Assembly: GCF_026241515.1 (NCBI RefSeq)
Contig: NZ_JAPHPW010000016.1
Span: forward strand, 1 to 64,000
DNA from: Vibrio sp. 14G-20
GTDB lineage: Bacteria > Pseudomonadota > Gammaproteobacteria > Enterobacterales > Vibrionaceae
DNA: 64,000 bases
Direction: 5' to 3'
Shown here: piece by piece, positions 60,303 through 64,000 of the stretch
Numbering within the stretch: the first letter of the stretch is position 1
How the letters are laid out: the number at the start of each line of letters is the position of its first letter
Translations under genes and position numbers: made by a program
The notes under the pieces: generated by a model
Databases searched by the model: none
What the model saw: the letters and a program-made list of their open reading frames with translations, nothing else
What the model was told of the DNA's origin: nothing

Positions 60303-61223
60303 TTACGTGCTGTTTGAATTAGTGTAGTAACCAACACCAACCAGCTTATTGTCGATCACTCGATAGTAAGTGTGTTTGGTTTCCACTTTTCTCGACAGCG
60401 GGTTTAACCATTGATAGGTGTAAACGCCACGACCATTTTCTTTAGCGAGATTCAGCATCTCAGTAAGAATTGGCTTATTGTCAGGGCTTAGAATTTCATT
60501 GTGTGACCGTCCGACAAGCTCAGGAGACACGCCATGAGCGAGCAGTTTCCCGGAGTTCATGTCTATCACAAACACATACAGGTCTCCTTCAACAAAGCTG
60601 CCTTCACTATTATTGAACTCGGCAATGCTGTCTTGCTCAGACTCTACCATCGCGGTCATGGCTCTTGCCAATAACCGCTTAGCTTCTGTTGCACTGGAGC
60701 GTTCTGGGTAATACCCCACGGCAACAATCACGTCACCGACACGCTCAAAGAAGGTCGTTTTAGGTTCGCCCATGCGATCAGTAGGGTTAGTCCAATGGTA
60801 CTGAACTTCGCCAAACCCGTTGTGCACAGCTTTAGTGATCATTTCTCTAAAAAAAGGATTACCGTAGACGTCTTGGGTATCCAAAACACTGTCGCCCACC
60901 AACACCATTGAAGAGCCACCACTGGCAAGGAATTGACCATCAATACCAAGCGCAAATACATAGAGCTCACCGTCTATATATTCGGCGCTACTCATAAAGT
61001 CTTTTACGCTCTCATCGCCTTCTTTTTGTACATGGACAACCGCTTTAGCAAGCAGGGTTTTGGCTCTTCTTTCAGCGTCACTGACCACATGTGGCTCTGA
61101 AATTTCGAGCACATTGACTGGCTCATTTTCTTTCGCTGTTTCTGAATGTTCGGCACGTAATCCAATACCACTGATCACTGCAAATACGGCACAACCAATA
61201 AGGATAATTCTTGATATATTCAT
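60303..61223 (-). CDS. Periplasmic double-Cache (sCache_2) protein
   Basis: A 306-residue exported protein with an N-terminal signal or anchor (MNISRIILIGCAVFAVISGI) and two tandem Cache_2 units: about residues 50-180 (RRAKTLLAKAVVHVQKEGDE, GELYVFALGIDGQFLASGGS, GFGEVQYHWTNPTD, VAVGYYPE) and about 185-300 (RLLARAMTAMVESEQDSIAE, GDLYVFVIDMNSGKLLAHGV, GVYTYQWLNPLSRKVE, VGVGYYTN). No kinase or methyl-accepting part, so it is a free or anchored ligand-binding protein. It is the last gene of the TRAP operon, 11 bp after dctM. The ATG at 61223 follows AGGAGAAG. Confidence 0.82.
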   Translation of the reverse strand: MNISRIILIGCAVFAVISGIGLRAEHSETAKENEPVNVLEISEPHVVSDAERRAKTLLAKAVVHVQKEGDESVKDFMSSAEYIDGELYVFALGIDGQFLASGGSSMVLVGDSVLDTQDVYGNPFFREMITKAVHNGFGEVQYHWTNPTDRMGEPKTTFFERVGDVIVAVGYYPERSSATEAKRLLARAMTAMVESEQDSIAEFNNSEGSFVEGDLYVFVIDMNSGKLLAHGVSPELVGRSHNEILSPDNKPILTEMLNLAKENGRGVYTYQWLNPLSRKVETKHTYYRVIDNKLVGVGYYTNSNST

Positions 61224-61234
61224 AGTGACTTCTC

Positions 61235-62575
61235 CTAATAGCCCACTAAGGACGGTAGCCAAAGCGTAATTTGTGGGAAGAAAGCGATAACGAACACGCC
61301 CACTACGGATGCAAGAACAAAGGGGTGGATCTTCGCGGTGATCTGCTCGACCGTGGCCCCGCCTATCCCCGAGGCGACAAAAATATTCTCACCGAGCGGA
61401 GGCGTAGCAAAACCTATCGACAACGTACACACCACCACAATACCTACGTGGGTTGGATCCGCGCCTAGCATATACATAATTGGCAACAGCACTGGCACGA
61501 TAATCATGATCGCGGCTAACGTTTCCATGAACATGCCGACGAAAAGCAATAGCACAATAGTCAGTGCCCACACCATATACATATTGTCAGTGAAACCTAG
61601 TAATGACTCAGCCACCACGACCGGAATTTTTTGTTCGATTAACAAGCGACCAAATACCGTTGCAGCGAATAGAATCAGCAACACACGCCCGGTAATCCAT
61701 GTGGTTGTCGATAATGATTTGATGGTGCTTTTAAACGATAACTCTCGGTGAATAAACACACCGACAAACAGCGAATAGAAAATTGCCACAACCGCTGACT
61801 CTGTTGGTGTGAACATACCGCTGTAGATACCTCCGAGAATCAAAAATGGAGCCAGTATCGACCATATGCCACGGCGTAAAGCATGTCTTACTTCGCCAAA
61901 TGACCAATTCTCAGACAGCCCTTTATAGCCTTCTCGCTTGGCAATGAAGTAGTTAGTGACAACGAGTGTAGATGCCATGATGAAGCCAGGAACAACGCCT
62001 GCAACAAACAATTTAGGAATAGATAAAGAAGCAAATTGCCCGTGTTGAGCGATGGCTTCAGGCGGTGCCATTAATCCCATTGCTGAGATGCCGAAAATAA
62101 CTAACGGGATGGATGGCGGAATAATGATCCCCAAGCCCCCTGATGCAGCCGTTACTGCCGATGCGTAACTCTTATCGTAATCTCGCTTAACCATTGCAGG
62201 CACCATTAGCATGCCTACCGCTGCTGTGGTTGCAGGGCCTGAACCTGAGATAGCACCAAAAAACAAACACGCCATCACGGTTGCAGCGCCAAGGCCACCC
62301 GTCACGGGTCCGGCTAAGCTCTCTGCAATATCCACCAGACGTTTGGAGATACCCGCCGCCTCCATTAATGCGCCAGCAAGAACAAAGGCTGGCAGCGCCA
62401 TTAATGGGAAGTTACCCACCGAAGTGAACGCGATTTGTACTAAAGCGATGGGGTTTTTGTCGAGCAACATATAGGCCGCCATTGAAGCGCCGGCCAGTGA
62501 TACTGTGATTGGTGCACCCAGAATTAACAGGGTTAAGAAACCACCAAATAAAATTAGAGTTAAATAGGATTCCAT
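61235..62575 (-). CDS. dctM: TRAP transporter large permease (DctM type)
   Basis: A 446-residue inner-membrane protein with about 12 helices, typical of the DctM/IT superfamily: GAPITVSLAGASMAAYMLLD, PAFVLAGALMEAAGISKRLV, GGLGIIIPPSIPLVIFG and GFATPPLGENIFVASGIGGA. With DctQ it forms the Na+-driven permease fed by the DctP binding protein. It ends 11 bp before the Cache gene and starts 37 bp after dctQ, so the genes form one operon. The solute is probably an organic acid; type unknown. Confidence 0.92.
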   Translation of the reverse strand: MESYLTLILFGGFLTLLILGAPITVSLAGASMAAYMLLDKNPIALVQIAFTSVGNFPLMALPAFVLAGALMEAAGISKRLVDIAESLAGPVTGGLGAATVMACLFFGAISGSGPATTAAVGMLMVPAMVKRDYDKSYASAVTAASGGLGIIIPPSIPLVIFGISAMGLMAPPEAIAQHGQFASLSIPKLFVAGVVPGFIMASTLVVTNYFIAKREGYKGLSENWSFGEVRHALRRGIWSILAPFLILGGIYSGMFTPTESAVVAIFYSLFVGVFIHRELSFKSTIKSLSTTTWITGRVLLILFAATVFGRLLIEQKIPVVVAESLLGFTDNMYMVWALTIVLLLFVGMFMETLAAIMIIVPVLLPIMYMLGADPTHVGIVVVCTLSIGFATPPLGENIFVASGIGGATVEQITAKIHPFVLASVVGVFVIAFFPQITLWLPSLVGY

Positions 62576-62612
62576 TATTACATCTCTCTATTACGGCTAT
62601 TCTCTGTGACGA

Positions 62613-63155
62613 CTACTGTGATGACTTTTGTGCCGTCATTTTGCGCAGTTCTTTGACTTCAGGATCTTCGTTCTTAGCGCCCTTAAATAAGCGCTCGTAG
62701 TTGTTCCAGATAATGCGCAGCATCATTAGAGAAAATGCGATTGGCAAAATCATATAGAAGTATTTCATTGGGATGCCTGTCGTCTGAGACTTCCAGAACA
62801 AATTCATTTTGTTGAACACGAAATCGTAGCTGAGATAAACAAAGTAGCCGTTAAACAGCAGCCATAAGAAGTCAGCAATGGTTTCACAGACGGTCTGAAC
62901 AATCGGGGGGAAGAACTTGAAGTGAAAACTGACTCGGTTATGCGCCGACATCTTGGCCGCAACAACAGCCCCTAGATAGGCAAACCAAACAAACATGTAA
63001 GTAGCGACTTCATCACCCCAAGGTATTGAGTAATCGAAAAGCTGACGAGTAAGGATTTGTGTGAACAGCAATAGGACAAAGCTTGCTAGCAACAAACAAC
63101 ATGTATATTCCTCAATGTTGTTAAGGTGCTTTTTTATTGTTTTAGCGACTGACAT
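62613..63155 (-). CDS. dctQ: TRAP transporter small permease (DctQ type)
   Basis: A 180-residue membrane protein with four predicted helices. Family features are NNIEEYTCCLLLASFVLLLF, then TRQLFDYSIPWGDEVATYMF with the conserved W-x-D/E-E, and WFAYLGAVVAAKMSAHNRVS. The ATG at 63155 has a perfect GGAGG before it; the frame is open slightly further upstream. It binds DctM and the periplasmic binding protein. Confidence 0.92.
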   Translation of the reverse strand: MSVAKTIKKHLNNIEEYTCCLLLASFVLLLFTQILTRQLFDYSIPWGDEVATYMFVWFAYLGAVVAAKMSAHNRVSFHFKFFPPIVQTVCETIADFLWLLFNGYFVYLSYDFVFNKMNLFWKSQTTGIPMKYFYMILPIAFSLMMLRIIWNNYERLFKGAKNEDPEVKELRKMTAQKSSQ

Positions 63156-63250
63156 ATAACCTCCAATGTTGATTTCCACATGACAACCAGTCGCTCGCGG
63201 TACTAAAAAGATCAGGTACTGGACAGATCAACGAGTAAAGCCATGTAAAT

Positions 63251-63308
63251 GCCCTACCTAACCGTTCTATCGCTAGGTGATTAAGTCGCGAAGAACAGCA
63301 GATAGGGC
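63251..63308. other. Long-range hairpin between dctP and dctQ
   Basis: GCCCTACCT (63251-63259) and AGATAGGGC (63300-63308) pair over nine bases with one G-U pair, in the 164-bp gap between the binding-protein gene and dctQ. No T-run follows. It probably holds back decay or reduces read-through so that more binding protein than permease is made. Confidence 0.6.
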
Positions 63309-63319
63309 GAATCTAATCG

Positions 63320-64000
63320 TTACTTTCTACCTAGTAACTCAAGAACGTCGTCTAGCTTGTCTTTGCCTCCAATGCTTGAATAGAACTTAGGCCAAACTGA
63401 CTTAGTGACTTTGCTGATCCACTCTTGCTCGTTGTCTGCAGGGTCAGTGAAGACCATGCCTTTTGCTTGCAGTTCTTCACGGATCTTGTTTTCAGTATTT
63501 TCTAAGTATGCAAAGCTGTGCTCTGTCGCTTCCTGACCCGCTTCAAGAATGATTTTTTGCATTTCAGGCGTCTGTTGTTGGAAGACTGTTTCACTGACGA
63601 TTAGCGGCTCAAGAGAGAAGATATAACGAAGGTTTGTGACGTACTTTTGTACTTCATTGAACTTCATCGCATGCACAGTGATGTATGGGTTGTCTTGTCC
63701 ATCAACCACACCTTGCTGCAGGCCAGTAAATGTTTCTGACCATGCCATTGGTGTTGGGTTTACGCCCCATGCTTGGTAGGAAGCAATCATGATTTCGTTA
63801 CGAGGAACACGAATCACTAGTCCTTTTAGATCCGCTGGTGAAGCCACTGATTTTTTAGAGTTAGTCAGAACCCTAAAACCAGAATAAGCCCAGCCAACGA
63901 TACGAACGCCAGCATCACGAATGGTGTTATCGACAAGGTCTTGACCCACTTGGCCTTGAGTTAATAGCACCGCTTCTTCTGCACTTTGAATGACATAAGG
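63320..64000 (-). CDS. dctP: TRAP transporter solute-binding protein (DctP type), C-terminal part
   Basis: The frame is open to the right edge of the window, so 226 C-terminal residues are visible and the signal peptide is missing. The family is clear: RIVGWAYSGFRVLTNSKKSV, then DLKGLVIRVPRNEIMIASYQ with the conserved Arg that binds the substrate carboxylate, GVNPTPMAWSETFTGLQQGV, and VDGQDNPYITVHAMKFNEVQ. It captures an organic acid in the periplasm for DctQM. First visible gene of the operon dctP-dctQ-dctM-Cache. Confidence 0.92.
   Translation of the reverse strand, partial: PYVIQSAEEAVLLTQGQVGQDLVDNTIRDAGVRIVGWAYSGFRVLTNSKKSVASPADLKGLVIRVPRNEIMIASYQAWGVNPTPMAWSETFTGLQQGVVDGQDNPYITVHAMKFNEVQKYVTNLRYIFSLEPLIVSETVFQQQTPEMQKIILEAGQEATEHSFAYLENTENKIREELQAKGMVFTDPADNEQEWISKVTKSVWPKFYSSIGGKDKLDDVLELLGRK

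Noticed and set aside
1..64000. Mobile elements, prophage, CRISPR array, toxin-antitoxin pair, defence island, rRNA or tRNA genes.
   Set aside because: None was seen: no transposase, integrase, cas or restriction motifs, no regularly spaced repeats apart from the adhesin and small microsatellite, and no clover-leaf sequence was noticed by eye.

Overview
The window is a piece of a Vibrio chromosome, most likely the smaller chromosome (II). The evidence is the complete haem-uptake locus hutZ-hutX-hutW / tonB-exbB-exbD-hutB-hutC-hutD, in the arrangement known from V. cholerae chromosome II, with a TetR gene, a DUF406 gene, pyrC, DUF808 and a BCCT transporter nearby. Other marks of a marine gammaproteobacterium are two OmpU/porin-4 type porins, CheV, an MCP, a TRAP transporter, a LapA-type adhesin and Rho-independent terminators in nearly every gap. 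Base composition looks even and gene density is ordinary. No insertion sequence, integrase, CRISPR array, rRNA or tRNA was seen. The species cannot be fixed by eye; a Splendidus-clade Vibrio is a guess.

Layout. 1-1633: N-terminal part of a giant repeat adhesin (minus strand, runs off the left edge). 1889-10758: M3 peptidase, porin, DUF3187 outer-membrane protein, LuxR-type regulator, long RecX-like protein, MscS channel, small proteins. 11087-15157: suppressor-of-copper-sensitivity type operon scsB-scsD-scsC, preceded by an unrecognised membrane protein. 15417-22734: M14 deacylase-like protein, porin, DMT exporter, two-domain glutaredoxin, a 44-residue protein, Bcr/EmrD-like MFS pump with a divergent LysR gene. 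22877-36008: EAL phosphodiesterase with a degenerate GGDEF domain, M23 endopeptidase, stand-alone CBM48 protein, GFA-family protein, DUF1275 and YjiH membrane proteins, MCP, cytoplasmic alpha-amylase, parvulin, CheV. 36102-44485: haem locus, read outward from one 160-bp Fur-like control region, with a degenerate cobalamin adenosyltransferase homologue at one end. 44892-57142: TetR, DUF406, DUF1496, a secreted 20-residue repeat protein, acyltransferase, NAD synthesis pair, MOSC/ferredoxin-reductase fusion, UPF0057, pyrC, DUF808, M14 peptidase. 57356-64000: BCCT transporter, unknown protein, and a TRAP transporter operon (dctP-dctQ-dctM) ending in a double-Cache periplasmic protein.

How the genes fit together. 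The haem genes form one pathway: TonB/ExbBD energise an outer-membrane receptor (not in the window), HutBCD carry haem across the inner membrane, and HutW/HutX/HutZ handle and break it down. The Scs proteins form a periplasmic thiol-redox relay. The nadD-like gene and nadE are divergent neighbours in NAD synthesis. pyrC carries a good PurR-box match and a hairpin that would hide its ribosome binding site.

No single spectacular new system was found. The most unusual items are the degenerate adenosyltransferase whose ribosome binding site lies inside the hutZ terminator, the long RecX-like protein, the secreted 20-residue repeat protein, the pyrC leader hairpin, an orphan terminator that may end a small RNA near 15300-15414, and long hairpins between exbD/hutB, hutB/hutC and dctP/dctQ.
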